This document shows positions 24,001-39,900 of a DNA stretch of 64,000 nt, in pieces (positions within the stretch are counted from its first letter, which is position 1; the number at the start of each line of letters is the position of its first letter). The DNA comes from Panonychus citri (lineage: Eukaryota > Arthropoda > Arachnida > Trombidiformes > Tetranychidae). The notes below the pieces were generated by a model. The model saw only the letters and a list, made by a program, of their open reading frames with translations, had not been told where the DNA came from and made no database searches. Both the position numbers and the translations under genes were made by a program. Location of the stretch: positions 1,550,001 through 1,614,000 of the forward strand of contig NW_026515509.1 of assembly GCF_014898815.1 (NCBI RefSeq), in the 5' to 3' direction.

Positions 24001-25316
24001 TCTCATGGAAGTGAATTTCACAAACTTTATCAACTACATCTTCACACTCGAATGTTACAAAACCAAAACCTGGAAAGGGAAAAAATAGAAAAGTTAATTG
24101 AATTAATTAAATTCTATTAATTAATCGATTTGATGGTCAGTTGGTGATTATTATAATAATAAACATTTAGAACTTTTTATAACTGTTCTTTTTTTCTCTC
24201 CAAAAAAGTACAGTTAGTTCGAAAAATTTCTGCTCATCTCAGTCGAAATGGAAGAAAAAAAAATTATATTTCTTTTCTTTGAATTCGAGATGATATTGAA
24301 CTGGAAGGAAGATGAAGATGGAAAATGATGAGAAGGGTAATCTTATATTATCGAATTGAAGAGAAGACTTAAAAATGTAAACTGATTATTCAAATAAATT
24401 CTCGAAAGAGAATAGTCAAGATTAATAGAAGATGAAGATAATGATGACGAAGATAAGGTAGAAAATTCTAATTCATCTCAGAACTTTTTTCTTCTTCTTC
24501 TCTCTCTCTCTCTCTCTCTCTCTCTATTCCGTTAGAACTTTTTTCTTTTCCCCTGTCTTCTTCATCTTCACACTTGGATCGTGTTCTCATGACAAGGAAA
24601 TACACTTATTCAGGACATGAGTTATATCGTCTTATAAGAAGATAGATTAAGGGGGAAAAGGAAGAAGAAGATAAAGACTGACAAAAAGACAGATATTCTC
24701 ATCTTCATTAGATGATGATGATGATGATGAGAGTAGAAAAGATAAAAAAATAAAGTCGATTCACAAGAAAATAATCTTACATCAACATCTTAATATTGGA
24801 TCTATGAGATTTTCAATCTCTATCCCCTTTATCATCATTATCCTCATCATCTTATAACACTTTGATGTATATACATTTATAATACAATCATAATTTGAAT
24901 CATGTCATGATAATAATAATATAAGTTATATAAAGTTGCTGATATCTCATGATGATAATAATAATGATAATACCCATGCTAAGGATACATTGAAGGTGGA
25001 GGATAAGTTCAAGTTAAAAGGTGGGAGAGAAATTTATCTTTATAAATTATTATTATATATCAAGTATCATTTTATCATTTAAGTGAGAAATGTATTTCTT
25101 GTCATCATCATGATCATGATGAAATTTCATGATAAAATTGCATAAAAGAAAAACAAAATTAGCAATATCAAGAATTGCCCAAAGTAAATGTCGATCAAAG
25201 GAGGTAAAAATTATTATCATCTTCTTAAATATTATTAATATCATCATCAGGGATCTAGGGAGTGACAAATTATCCTGAGCCTCCAAGACAGGAAAGGGTA
25301 AGTAAAAGTGGAAGAT

Positions 25317-25352
<36 letters not shown>

Positions 25353-28300
25353 AAAATGGTGATGAAGATAAGGACGATATCTTTAATATTCATCCAAGAT
25401 GATGATTATCATCATCGAGTATTAGATATTTTTTGATGACTTTCATGTAATTTTTTGTTGTATCCCCATGAAAATGATAAAATGTCGACTTGAAACCCTT
25501 TGATTTTTTGACTTTATCATCATTTTCTCATCAACTTATCTTCCAACTCATCATCTCTTGGGATCATTTTGAATGTTACCTTGATTGTTACCTGAAGATT
25601 AAGTTTGTCTATCATGAAGGAAAAAGGGAACAAGAGAAAAAAACAAAACAGATCACTTTTGGAAGACTAAAAGTTCATCAAGATTGAAGATTTTTTTTCT
25701 TCTTCTTCGTTTCCATAATAATAACATGATGATGATTCTCTTAATTGAATCGGAACGTGATTATTTACTGGGAATGATAGAGAAACAATTTTAACAGACA
25801 CATATGAATAAATGTGTTCGAGACTGAGAAATAAAAGAAGAGAGAGAAAAAAAGTTCTGAGAAAAAGTTCTATTCGAAATTCAGAATAGAGAAAAAAACA
25901 CTTCCATTACAACTTCTATCTATTTCATCGAGTTTCCTCTGTTTTTTTACCTGAACTGATTCGAAATTTTTTCTCTTCTTCCTGAGATTTGGAGTCAACT
26001 TTTCCTCTCTTTCTCTTCAATGAGTAACTTTACCTCTCACTCTCCCCCTGGTAAGATTGTGGGTGGTTAATAATGATGATGATGCTCATGATGATGATCA
26101 GGTTAAATCAACCATTGAAAATGTAGGTTTTCATGTGGAGAAAAATTGAACCGGAAATTAAAAAAAAAAGTTCAATCCACGAGGTGAAAAAAATGATCAT
26201 CATGAGAAACTTGATATAAGATTGAAATTGAATGATGAGTGAGAGTGGGAAAATTTCATGAAAATTTTTCACTTCCTTTGTTTTGGATCCTTCATCATCA
26301 TCATCACCACTGAAATGAAAAGAAAAAGTTGAATCTCTTCCTGAATTCATGATGCTTTTCATGTGACTGGTCAATAAATGGAAACTAATTATTACACCAA
26401 AATGATATAAACTCAAGAAATCAATCCGATAACCATGGAAGTTGAATCATGCATTAATAGCTGTCGATAAAATTGAATAGAAATCGAGGAAAAACATTCA
26501 CATCGAATCTCAGATTTTCTCTCTCTTTCTTTTCTTATTTCATCTTCTCCCATCATCATCATCACCATCATCATCTTTAGATGAAGAGTGGAAATATTTC
26601 TACCCATACAACCCAACTAACCTTCCCTGAATCTACACACCCTGTAAATCCTGTCAGTTCATTATGATGATCATCGAGTCAATCAGAATCGTAGAAGGAG
26701 AAAAAAAAAGTTCTTATTGATTCAATTCTGTCAAAACTGTTAACAACACACAGGGATAGACAGGGGGAGTAAGAGAGATAGACTGAAGAGAGAGAGAGAG
26801 AGAGAGAATAAAGATAAAATTGTAGTTCTGGATTTCAGGGTGAAAATGTTCATCATGATGATGGTGTTTCAAGAAAAACTGAATCCAGAACTGAGTATAA
26901 TGATTAGGATATATAAGGAACGAGAGGATATGCAGACAAGAATGGAAAAGAAAATAACATTCACCAAAAGAACTCGATATGTATTAGAACTCGATGTTTC
27001 TTTCCTCATCTTATTTTGCCAATAAAAACACAAAGTTTCAACCTTTAAGCTATCAGATTCACTAACTCACCCAAACTCACTCACACTCACTGAATGAAAT
27101 GTAACATAAACATGATAGGCAATCAAATAAACAACAATCAACGCTTCTTGTTATTATTATCACACACATACACTCAACTACATAACAATCAAGATAATCA
27201 TCATCATCTCTATTAACAGTAAATTTACAATATCGGAAGAAGAAAAAAAAACATGTTCAGTAAATATAATGGTAACTTGAAGATGGAATATATTTTTTTC
27301 ATCAAGTTCCATCTATCCGATTCCAATAGAATCAAATCAATTGGAACAACGAACTAGAGAGATAGAGAGAGAGAGAGAAAAGGTTCATTGATGAAGATGA
27401 TGATGATGATTCAAGCAAATCATAATCTTCATCCTCATCATTATCATCATGGAAAGTGAAAGTATCTTATTTCACTTTCTCTTCTCATTTTATTGTATTT
27501 ACATTAATCTTCCCATTGGAAGAGACCATTAATCAAATTTCATCGAGTCGAATAACCTTCACTTAGAATCATCATTATTCAGTTTCATTTTCTTCTTCAT
27601 CTTCTTTCTACTTTTATCTTCCTCCTCAATCATCATCATCATCATCATCGTCTAAATAACAGCTCATCATGAAGATGAGGAAAAGGATTAATGGACCAGC
27701 AAACAAGAAAACTTGATTTTTTTTACCTCATCATCTTCATGATGATCGCAATGAGAATCAGCATCTTATTTATAATGAAAGGTATTTACCTTTCCATCAG
27801 TATCATTCAATGGGAGTAATAATAATAATCATCATCATCATCATGGAATTATTCCCGATAAACATTTACCAGAATTGAGAATTAAGATTTGCATCAAGAT
27901 ACAATAAGATAAATTGATTTGAATCTTAATTTTGTTCGTGAAAATGTTCATCATTATTCATTTATGACGAAAGTTTTTCATTTAACCAGATAAACAGAGA
28001 AAAATAAATGATTCCAAGATGAAGTTCATGAATTTTTCGAAAAAAAAGTTCTAAAGTTTTCTTATTATTTTATGATATTTCTTTTTTCTGTTTGAGTTTC
28101 GCTTCTTATTCTTACCTCGATGGCGATTCGTTTGTTTGTCAAACATTAACATTGCATCTTCGATTCTACCGAACTGAAGAAAATAGTTCTTAACATCTTC
28201 GAGTGTTGTTGGTGCTGAAAGACCTCCGACGAAAATTTTCTTCGTCCGCGTCACCATTTTCGGATGTGCTCTCTTTGGAAACGCGACTTTTGGATCAATC

Positions 28301-29751
28301 TAACGATAAAAAGAAGAGAGAAGTCAAACTTTTAGAACAAACTGGAAAATCAATCGAACCAAGAAAGTTTTTGTTCGAACTTTTTTACCTTTTTACCATC
28401 CAATTCGTGAGGTCCATTCGCTAAAACTTTATCCACACTCGAGGAATCTGTAAACGTCACAAACCCAAACCCTCTAAGGGAAAAACAATTAGAAAAAGAA
28501 ATAAAAAATTAATTTGATAAACTTTAATTCTGCTTATTCATTGTTAATTGTTCCGGAAATACAATTTAATCTATCATGGTAATCATGATCATCATGATGA
28601 TAATGTTGATTCAATGTGTTTCATCACGCCTTTCAAATGTCCTTGGATGATGATGATAATCACCATTGATTTAGTTGATTAATTGAGTCTAATGTATTAT
28701 TCAATATCAAAAACTTGTAATCAATTGCAATTAGTTAATTGTTTACATTGAGGACAAAGAAATAGATAGATAATTGATAAATCAATTGGCAATTGATTAA
28801 TTGTATCAATAATTTGTTTGTTTATCTCTCTCTCTCTCTCTGATTAGTCTGATATGTGTTGTAATTATAATCAAGTTAAAACCAGATTAATTCAGATGAG
28901 ATTATAATTATATGATAATAATTACATATCTTAGTACAGATTTACCGGTAAATCAATTGACTCAACTTGACTTTTTGAAGAAATACACAATTAAAACTAA
29001 TCCAGTTTAAAGATCAAAGGAAGAAGTGAAAAATTATCAGATGATGATGATGAGGATAAGGATGATGAGAAATCAGTATCATCATTTTAATGAGTTTTCT
29101 TAGGGTTAAGATTAATAACAATACGATTTTTTTTGTTAATCCTCATCTTCCATGCATCTTACCCACCCCACCGTTGATTATGATCATCACAAAAGCAAAG
29201 TGATTGAGAAAATGATGAAGTAAAAAAATAACACAAAGTTGAATAAACAAAAGATAAATAAATAGGCCTCAGGCTATTTACTTATTTACTGTTTAGATGC
29301 AATTTTCTTTCTGGTTAATCAGTTAAGAAGACACATTAACAATATGAACATCATCATCATCGTCTTTATCCTCATCCTTTTATCATCACTGATTAACTTT
29401 AGCCTTTAATTAATACCAAACAATTAAACTAATACAATTGTATGTTGTAAAAAAAACAGGTAAGTGATATTTTAATGAAATATCAAATATTATCAACATC
29501 TTAACAAGCATAATGGTTGTCTCTTGGTGGAGGTGGGAAAAATTTACCGCCAATGATAATTTCTTGATAACAAAAGCCTAATCCACTTCAAGTGATTATT
29601 ATCCTTACACTTTTTCATGGTAAATCTCATTAAGATTGATTTCAAGTGAATTATGAAAAAAAATGTAACCCTAATTGACATGAATTCAACTTGTTCTGAA
29701 TTGATAAGTTGTTCAAAATCCTAAAGGTGAGTTTTAAGGAGCTGGTGAGTG

Positions 29752-29783
<32 letters not shown>

Positions 29784-32700
29784 CCAAAGGTTGGTACAAG
29801 TATTGTAATGAATTCTGAATGAGGTGAGTATCAGAATGGGAGCATTTGGGTGAACAAAAAGTTCTGATGATGAAAAGTTCTTGTGACGAGAAGAAAAGAA
29901 AATCTTTTCTTCTAAGTAACTTTTCTCTCTCTTTCTCTTTTTTCCAATGAGAATCTCCATGAGAACCAACCTCTTCACTCCTTCAATTCAATTCTCCCTC
30001 ATGTAACACCCAACAACATGGAATCATAGTCAAAGTTTATTAATATATATTTTCATATGGATCGATATCATGGAGAAAAATTTTTTCTTCCTTCTGGTTT
30101 CTCTCAGTTTGATTCAGGGTAACGTATGATTTGATATAATTCATTTTCATCATCATCCAATGAATTCAGGGAGAGAGATAAAGAGAGAGAGAGATAGAGA
30201 AAGAGAGCAGAGTTCAGGAGTTTTCCATGTAATCTGTTATTTATTAGCATAGACCATTATTACATTTCAATAATAATACACATCATGATATTATTCAGAA
30301 TAAAAGACAGAATTTCAAATTTTCAGTATCAGAAAAAAATAATTTTTTCTCTCATCTTTTTCATCACCATCATGTAAATATACACAGTTAATCAATGTGA
30401 ATACAGAGAGATCATTAAATTGTCAAGTTATATTACATTGGAACGAAAGTTAATTGTAATCAAGATGATTTATATTATCAAATTTATTAATCAAGTGAAT
30501 CTCAATGATTAATAATGAATTTTTCTTCCTCTCTCTCTCTCTTAAATTGTAATTGATTTTTTGGTTTGTCATGATAAAATTTACATTAGAAAATAATTCT
30601 CATATTAGATAATCGTAATAACTAAATTAGTTAATCGTTTGAATGCTAATCAATTGACGGTTAACACGTTAATTGTAAATTATGAATCAACTAATCAATC
30701 GGAAGAAATTATTTATCGGCTTGTATATTTTACTTTCTTGTTTTCATCTTATTACAAACATTAATTTATCAATCGATTTCGACACCTTAATCTTCATGAT
30801 CATTATCATCAATATCTCTCTCTCTCTCACTGATTTATCTTCAAGTTTCATCTTCATGATAAATGAAAAGACTTGGAGATTAACCAAGAAAAACAGTTTA
30901 CTTTAAACAAAACACCTCAGGGTGATTTTACTTTTCAATCATCACCATCAACATATTCACCCACCATCTCAACCTCTCCCATGCTCTCAGAATTTACCTT
31001 GAAACTTATACACCTAAACAGATGATAGATTCATGGTGAATGAGGTTAATTTTGTTGTATTAGATTTAATTGCAATGATTGATTGTGAGAATTGATTGTT
31101 AACGATAAAGAAAAAAAAAGAGAGAGAAAGTTGTATTTGCAAATCGCATTCAATTTTGATTCTTGATTCATTAATCATCTTAAAAATCAATACGAATCAT
31201 GAATCACTGAAATTCAGAGGTTCAGAACCCAAAGTACAGGAAGAAGGGAAAAAAAATCTTAATGTATCATGAACTTTTTTTTATACCTTTTCAACAAGAT
31301 TGAATTCAATGTTTGTTTGCTACATATGATTGAAGCCATGATAAAGTTTGGGTTAAAATGATGCTCATGATGATTATTATCATCAAGTTGATGATAACAG
31401 GATAGGGAACAGGAATTTTTTGTTCAGAACCAGAAAAGGAAAACATTAAAGTATATATATAACAAGAACAACAAAGACTGTCCAGATTGTGTTTATATGA
31501 AAATACATTATTTATATAATATAATAGCCTTTTTCCAAGTGACCAGAAGATGATGGTGATTCCAAGAATGATATTGATGATGATTATTATTATTATATCG
31601 AGACAACAGAGGAATAAGTTTAGAAACCCGGAAACAGGAAGTTACATCTCACTAAGAAGAAGCCCATAGACGAAATGGAAGGTTCGAAATTGAGAGAAAG
31701 AGAAAGTGAAGATAAAGATGAAGATGAAGATGAAGATGAAGACGATGATGATAAAGGGGAAGAAAAATTGAAGGAGGGAAAGAAGAAAAGAAAGCAAAGA
31801 ATTAACTTTCCATGACAAAGCATAGCCTTTGGTCATATTGATTTTACCATTTCTCTCACTCACTTTCTCTTTCTCTTTCTTTCTCTGTCATCATCTTCTT
31901 CTTTCTTTTTCTCTTTCTTTTACCAAAATTCTGATATAATAATATATTGGCTGAATGCCAATAGATTCCTGGTTCATACTCAGAACTTTTTTTCTCTCTT
32001 TCCTTTCTTTTTCCTCCCTTGACTTGCCTCTTTTATTACAAATGACTGTTTCTAAATCGATTTTATTTTCTCAAGTATAAGAGGAGGATGAGGAGGTGGT
32101 GGTTGTGGAGGATGATGTAGATGAGAGAGACCGAGTGAGGGAGAGAGAGAGAGAGAGAATCTTGAAATATATCATTACATAAATCTGTTGTTCTGAATCA
32201 ACTGTAATGATCGAAATCCGTCAAAAAGAAACAATTTGATTTGATTAAAAGTTCTAATTCTTTTCTCTCTCTCTCGAAAAAGTCGAAACAATGTTCAGAC
32301 AGATTTCCAATTGATTCTTAAATAGAAAACGAAAACAAGAAAATAAATTCTAAACATTTATAATCAATGCAATTTATTTCATCGAAAGTTACTAATAAAT
32401 TTCGATGAGTATCAATGACATTTATTTAAGAGCAATTGAAACAAAATGTTGACAGAACTTTTCTCTCTCTCTCTCTTTCTCTTTCTTTCTCTGTCATCAT
32501 CTTCTTCTTTCTTTTCTCTTTCTTTACCAAAATTCTGATATAATAATATATTGGCTGAATGCCAATAGATTCCTAGTTCATACTCAGAACTTTTCTCTCT
32601 TTCCTTTCTTTTTCCTCCCTTGACTTGCCTCTTTTATTACAAATGACTGTTTCTAAATCGATTTTATTTTCTCAAGTATAAGAGGAGGATGAGGAGGTGG

Positions 32701-34877
32701 TGGTTGTGGAGGATGATGTAGATGAGAGAGACCGAGTGAGGGAGAGAGAGAGAGATCTTGAAATATATCATTACATAAATCTGTTGTTCTGAATCAACTG
32801 TAATGATCGAAATCCGTCAAAAAGAAACAATTTGATTTGATTAAAAGTTCTAATTCTTTTCTCTCTCTCTCGAAAAAGTCGAAACAATGTTCAGACAGAT
32901 TTCCAATTGATTCTTAAATAGAAAACGAAAACAAGAAAATAAATTCTAAACATTTATAATCAATGCAATTTATTTCATCGAAAGTTACTAATAAATTTCG
33001 ATGAGTATCAATGACATTTATTTAAGAGCAATTGAAACAAAATGTTGACAGAACTTTTCTCTCTCTCTCTCTCTTTCTTTCTTCCTCATGAAATAATCCC
33101 AAGGTAAACAAAAATCAGTTATTGAAATTATCAAGGTGAACATGATAAAGATTCAGTTAGTGGAAGATGAATTAACGGTGTGAATAGGTGATAGTCAAGT
33201 TCTGATATGAACCCAAAATTGATTCTTTACCTTAAGGATAAACCCGAAAAAAAATTCATTCTGATAACTCAGTCATAATATTTTCTGCCTCCTTTTGCTC
33301 ATTTTTCTGCTTGATAAGCACAATTTTAATACTTTATTATATTATCATCATCAACCACCTCCCACTCCCACCTTAGCATCCTCCTCTCTTCATCTCATCC
33401 CTTTAACTTTGATTGATATTATTTTCATATTATGTAATTTCATATATATTTCATTATTATCATTTCCTCTCTCTCTCTCTCTCTCCTGTGTATTTATATA
33501 AATGCTTTACCATCATCAAGATTTTCAGGATGGAATCAGAAAGAAATAAATTTCAAAGTTAAATTAAAAAACTCAATTGAACTGAAAATGTTATCATCTT
33601 CAAGAATCAATGTCATCAACAAGGTGTATTCATGGGTAATGTTATTATCATGAGCAAGTGAAAATGTTGTTCAACTTTGGTGGTTAAATTATCAATTCTG
33701 GAGTTTTAACAGAGAAAAGAATAATAATAAATATCAGTTTAATTTATCATCACCAATCTAATTTAATCATGTTCTCCATGTAATAATCAATGTTTTCCAA
33801 TTTTTCCAGGGAGTTATCATGTTTTATATTTTCTTCAATTTCATCACATTTCTAAGTTTCTTGATTCATGAGTGGTTAAAATCATCATGTTTATCATCAT
33901 TCTATCAACTTTTTCATTTAAAATTTTCTTTATTTTTCAACTTTCTTTCTCTCTCTCTCTCTCTCTTTTCTTTATCATCCTCATCTTCTGTTTGTTATCA
34001 TCCTCATCATGTGTGCATAGGAAAAACCTGATAAATCAATTTGCTTCCTTTTTCTTTTGCATCATTATCTTTCTGCAGAAAGATTCTTAAGTAATATTAC
34101 AGATTCCAATCAATTCATTTCCATGTTCTATCTCCTTAAAGTTTATCTTTTTCTCAGTGTTTTCCTCTTTCGGGTCCCATGTTTGAACATTTTACAACTT
34201 TTCGAAACTTTGACCTGGATTGATAAATGCAACTTTCCTGTTAACATTTTGTTACTCGTAAAGTAAAGTTACCAGAACGAGGAAAACAAAAAGCAAGAGA
34301 AAAATTCACCTAACATTTACCTTGGAACGAAAATCTCTCTCTCTCTCTCATCCTCATCCTTTATAATCATCATTATGCTTTCAACTAACTACTAGATGTA
34401 CTCTATTTATGTCTGTGTATTGCAACTTATTGTTTGCTTGCGTTTTTATTGCTGTTGTTTGCTTCTCATTTCCTCTTCTTCCGGTTGTTTGTTCAACTAA
34501 AAAGTCACCGAGTGAGAGTGAGTGAGTAAGTGAGTGAGAGAGAGAGAGCAACTTAAATATCAAATTCACATAGAATAATATAAATTGACATTGCATTTGC
34601 ATTAATTTATTATTGCTTTTCAACTGATTTAGTTTTGATAATTGCAATTTGTAAATTTCTGGGAACACAATTTAATCTACTTCATTTGTTAACTAGTTTT
34701 TTAGTTACCTGAATAATGTTAATTGCTATCAACTAATATAATGATAAATAACAGTGATCATGATTGTTGGGAATGACACAGAAACAAAGTGACCAACTTA
34801 AATGAATTTCCGGTCACTTTAAATATAATATAAATTTCAATGTCAATGTTAGTTCAATGGTTGCAGATAATAATCAA

Positions 34878-34924
<47 letters not shown>

Positions 34925-36930
34925 AAAAACTCCTATGGAAATCAAAGTTTCCGGAATTGACTGTTTCCGGTTGGTGTAGTTTTTTCAAGAGCACAATTGT
35001 CGTTGCGACACAATCAATATCATTAGCCTGATATACACACACTACATTGGCCAATGGTAAAGATAACAACCAATAAATCAGTTCCAATCAAAAGTTACAC
35101 TAATAGTTGAGGCAAAACTGTGACAATTTAACTTGATTGTGTTCGTGTGTGTGTTTGTTTTTTTCATTCGGTGGTCAATCTAATCTATTAATATTATTGA
35201 ACAACTTCAATTGATATCAGATTGATTGAAATACAATTGGTTAAGTAAAAGATGAAAGATAAAGATGAAGGGAGAAAATGGATAAATGATGAAATTGGAT
35301 CTAATATGAAAAAGAATCGTTCTCATTTTGGAAGAGAAAAAATTGTGGAAAAAAAGTGAATTTCGAATATGAGAAAAAAAAACACAATCGTAAACAATAG
35401 TAACCTTTTTATTTTCTTATTCTCTTCTTATCTTCATCTGAAAGATGAGAAATCTCTCTCTCTCTTCTCTTTTCTCACATCCTTCTCATCATCTTCTTCT
35501 CATTCATCCTCTTTATCCTCTCCATCTTCATCTTTAAAACAAAACTCACATTGTATTACATAGACATCGTGGTTATCATTATAAATACATTTTCAATGTT
35601 GGTCTATTTCCAGAGTAAAAGTGTAAATGAATAAACTTTTACAATACATTTGTTTGGTTCCACTCCAAAAACAATCTGTACACTCATTCATCAACAATAG
35701 AGCATCATCAGCATCTTCATCTTCATCTTTATCCTTTTTCTTAATCCTAATCTTAATAATCTTCGCCATCAACATCGTCATCATAATTACCATCACACAC
35801 TGTGAATTTATCTTGAAACTGTGAATCAAATGTAAGATACCATCAATTTGATTACCGACAATCAACATGATCCATCTGATTATAACAATCAATCAAATTG
35901 TTTATATGAAAAGAGAAACGTAACTCATATACAATAATATTAATATCTAACCTGGTAGAAAATCATTGATTAAAATGAAGTGATTGTCCATCAGTAAAGA
36001 TAATTGATTAGATCAATAATATGTAAGATAAAGCAAACAATTAAACAACAATTAACTCTCTCTCTCTCTTTCTAAGGCACATCAAGTTTTCAATATCCCT
36101 CAAGTCAATATATTGGTTACACAAAATGACAATCGGATGATGAATTATCATCAACATGAAGATGATGATCTATCATTTGTTGAAAGAGGGGGAAAGAAAA
36201 TAATATATAAAAATTAACTTAATCATCATGATTAACTGATGACAATTCCCTGTGAATTATTTCTGATTACCTGGTTTTCAATTATATCAAATCAAACATG
36301 ATACACCTAATAAACGATAAGCAAGTATCATGTCAGAAAAAAAGTTTTTGTTTTTCTTTCCTCTTTTATCCAAACAATTCAGAATCAAGATGAGACCTTA
36401 AGAATGATGAAGATGATCATTTTCATCATCATGAAGATGATGAAAACTTGATGAAAGTAGTTCATCATCATCATCATCATCTCTCTCTCTCTCTCTCTCT
36501 ATTTCTTTCTTCCTTCTCTTAAGTCATGATACTTGACTCACCAAAGACAATGTAATAAAAAATTATATCAGATGATGATGATGATCAACATCATATTGGA
36601 AAATAATATGAGTGCAATGAGAGTTAATATACATGAGGGAGAAAAGTGAGTAGGGAGAGAGAGAGAGAGATGTATAAAGAGCAGCAAAAAATTACTCTCA
36701 TATTTACATGGGAGTTCTGAGTTCTCAAGTAATGAGCTGAGCTATTGTTCATCACGCTATCACGATATAATGTAATAATAACAGTAATAATAATCATCAT
36801 CATAACGGTAAATGTTAGTCAGAAGCACAAAATATATATCATCATGAAGATGATAATAAAAACAAAAGATGAAATAAAATTTTCATTCTGTGAGCTTAAT
36901 CTTGAAAGATTGCAAGACAAAAGGGAGAAA

Positions 36931-36983
<53 letters not shown>

Positions 36984-39900
36984 ATGTAAAAGTTATCAAT
37001 TGGTTTTCTGTTATTCGTAGTGAGTTCATGGTAAGTTCTGGGAGTGGGAAGGGAATCGGTGGGTAAGAGGAAGTTTGGAAGTAGGTGGAAGTGGGTGGAA
37101 GTGGGAATGAAGATGATAATGATGATGATGATATCGATTGTTATCTCTAATCGATTGATTTGGTTTCTTTTTTCTTCTCTCTTTCTCTCTTTAATCTCTT
37201 TCTTTTTCTTTACCTCTTTTATTAAGTTGTCGATATTAATAGTAAAAGTAATGACTTTTGAGAACGACAAATTAGTCTAATGGTTTCGAATACATAATAT
37301 TATCCCATAGATATCGAGTTCTAATAATATTGAACAAACATATTTTCCCTTCTCATTTATTGTTAACATTTATCTTATTCTTTAACCTTACAAACTAAAC
37401 CAACCATCAACCACCCACCAGGTTAATGTTTTGACTTAACTACCTGTCTCTTTGTGTTCCTGATGATTTACCTGATTATCATGATTAGTTTTCTTGTTAC
37501 CTTACTCACCCTACTCACGCACATAGACAAACTCAAGAATCACTAAACGATGATAATGAATAAAAAAACACTCACAATCAATTCAAACTCCCACTTTTCC
37601 ACCCACAACAACACCAACAACAATAACAACAACAACATGATAATCTTCAATTTCAATGATAAAACTGAAAAAAAAATCCAAGCATTGTTATCATTTGTTA
37701 CACCTTCAGATTGATATTAATATTATATGATATTATTTATCTAAATACAATTTAACCGGATTGACTTACAAATGATCATCACAAGGGATGAGGATGATTA
37801 AGATGATTAAGATGATGATGATAAATGATTGATTAGCTTATCCAGTTTCAACTGAATCCGTAAATTATGAATTATTGGAATAATTGTTTGTGTTGATTTA
37901 GTGTGTTAATTGATGATTCTCAATCTTCTTGACAACATGATGATAAAATGGTGATCATCATCATCATCATCATCATCATTATCATCCCAATACATTTATC
38001 ATCATATGTTATATATATTACATTGACATTCATCTCATGCTCACTTTTTTTTCTGGTTAATCATCAATTGTAAATCTTTCAATTCAATTTAGTAATCAAA
38101 TTGATTTAGTTTAATATTTATGGTCATCATTGTGTCAATAGTAATAAATTTTTGTTTTATCCATTTGACGATTAATTTAATTGTTGACAATCAAAATCAT
38201 TGGAAGAAACAAAAACAAAAACTTAAAAGTTAATCCAGTTGATGAGACAATTTTATTGGAAAACTTTTCCTTCAACAATTTAATTCAATCATCATATTGA
38301 ATTACAATTTAATCGGTTAATTGTAATTACGATTAACATTTAATATCCAGCAAGTTAATTGATTGGATATTATTAAATTGATTATTTGTAAATTACAAAG
38401 TAAACTTTAAGAATTGATTGTTGTAACAATTAAAAGAAGATTAATTTTTTGTTTCCTTAAATGTGTTTACCTATCACTTAATGATTCTGTTAATTGTAAT
38501 CATCCTAATCATCTTAATCACCAGTAAACTAATCATGATTAGTGACACCGGTAAATGTCTAAGTGTTAATATTACATAATGTTGATCATTAACAATTAAT
38601 TGTATTAATTTAGTTATATCAGTTTTTACTCTGTAATCATTAACTGTCTATGTAATTGGACAAAATCATTTTGTTTACCAACAATTAACTTTTTTTTTAC
38701 ATAGTAATCAGATATAATAGAAATAGTTAATAAACTAATTGTTACTGTCCAAGGAGCAGAACACAAAAAAATCAACCTAACTGAATTAACTAAATTAACC
38801 TTTAATCATTTTATTTTAAGGTGTAATTACCTGTATTAATATTATTAATGTTACAAGTATATTAATATATAAAAAAATATGATAACAATTTGATTTATTA
38901 GTTTTATCAAAGGTTAAATAGTGATCACTTTATCATCATCAACAATTAAATGATAATTTGTGTGCTAACTTAACTAAATCAACAATTAGTGTGACAATAA
39001 TCATATTATATTGTAAATGGTATTAATTAAAATACATATCAAATAACAACAACAACAATTAACTTTTTGGTGAAAGTTAATTCACAATCAAATCAACCTT
39101 ACGAAAAACAATTAAATCAAGAGATTTAAACTGTTTTTGTTTAATTGTCAACTTTTTTTTTTACATAATAGGAAAGAGTGGAAAGTTTAAATTAAATTAC
39201 TTTTGATTAAATGATAATTGAGAAAACAGAAAAGTTCATTTCATGAGAGATTTAATCATAAGATGATCGGTGAAACAATTTATAAGATGATTGAACTGAG
39301 GTAAATAACAATGAATGCATATTAATAATATAACGATAAAAGATTGAAACTTTAATATTTATGGAATAAGAAAGAAAGAGAGAGAGAGAGAGAGAAGTTC
39401 GATAAAAAAGTTCTAACTTTTTTTCAACTTCCTTTTTCCTCTTGTTATTTGGGTTACATTTCAGTTTTCAATTCGAAATGTTTCAATCTTTTTTTCAATC
39501 CACCACCACCTCCTCCTGCTCTCCTTCCACTCCCACTCCCACTTCTCATCCTCATCCTTTTCCTCTTCTTCTTCCTCTTCTTCCTCTTCTGTTCTCCACC
39601 CCCTTAATCATAATAGTTCTAATCATTTAGTTTCTTTTCATCCTGAAAAATGTTCCTTGGTTGCTTAGCATTTCAGCTCGTTTTCAATTAGATGGCCACG
39701 AATCGATATAATATGTTCAACTTTTACTTCCAATTGTATCTTTGTTTTTTTCTTCAGAATTTTTAACTCTCTCTCTCTCTCTCTCTCCCTGAATTTGAAA
39801 GATTTTTTTATTCTTTTCTCTTGTTTTTCTTCATCTTTCTTTTCTCCTTTTTTATTTTCTTCTTTAAAATAATACATTTGTAATAATACCTAATAGTAAA

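Noticed and set aside
34057..34266. 70-codon hydrophobic frame in a less repetitive island
   Set aside because: No recognised motif, weak codon pattern, and it lies inside an intron of the opposite strand; support is too thin for a gene call.
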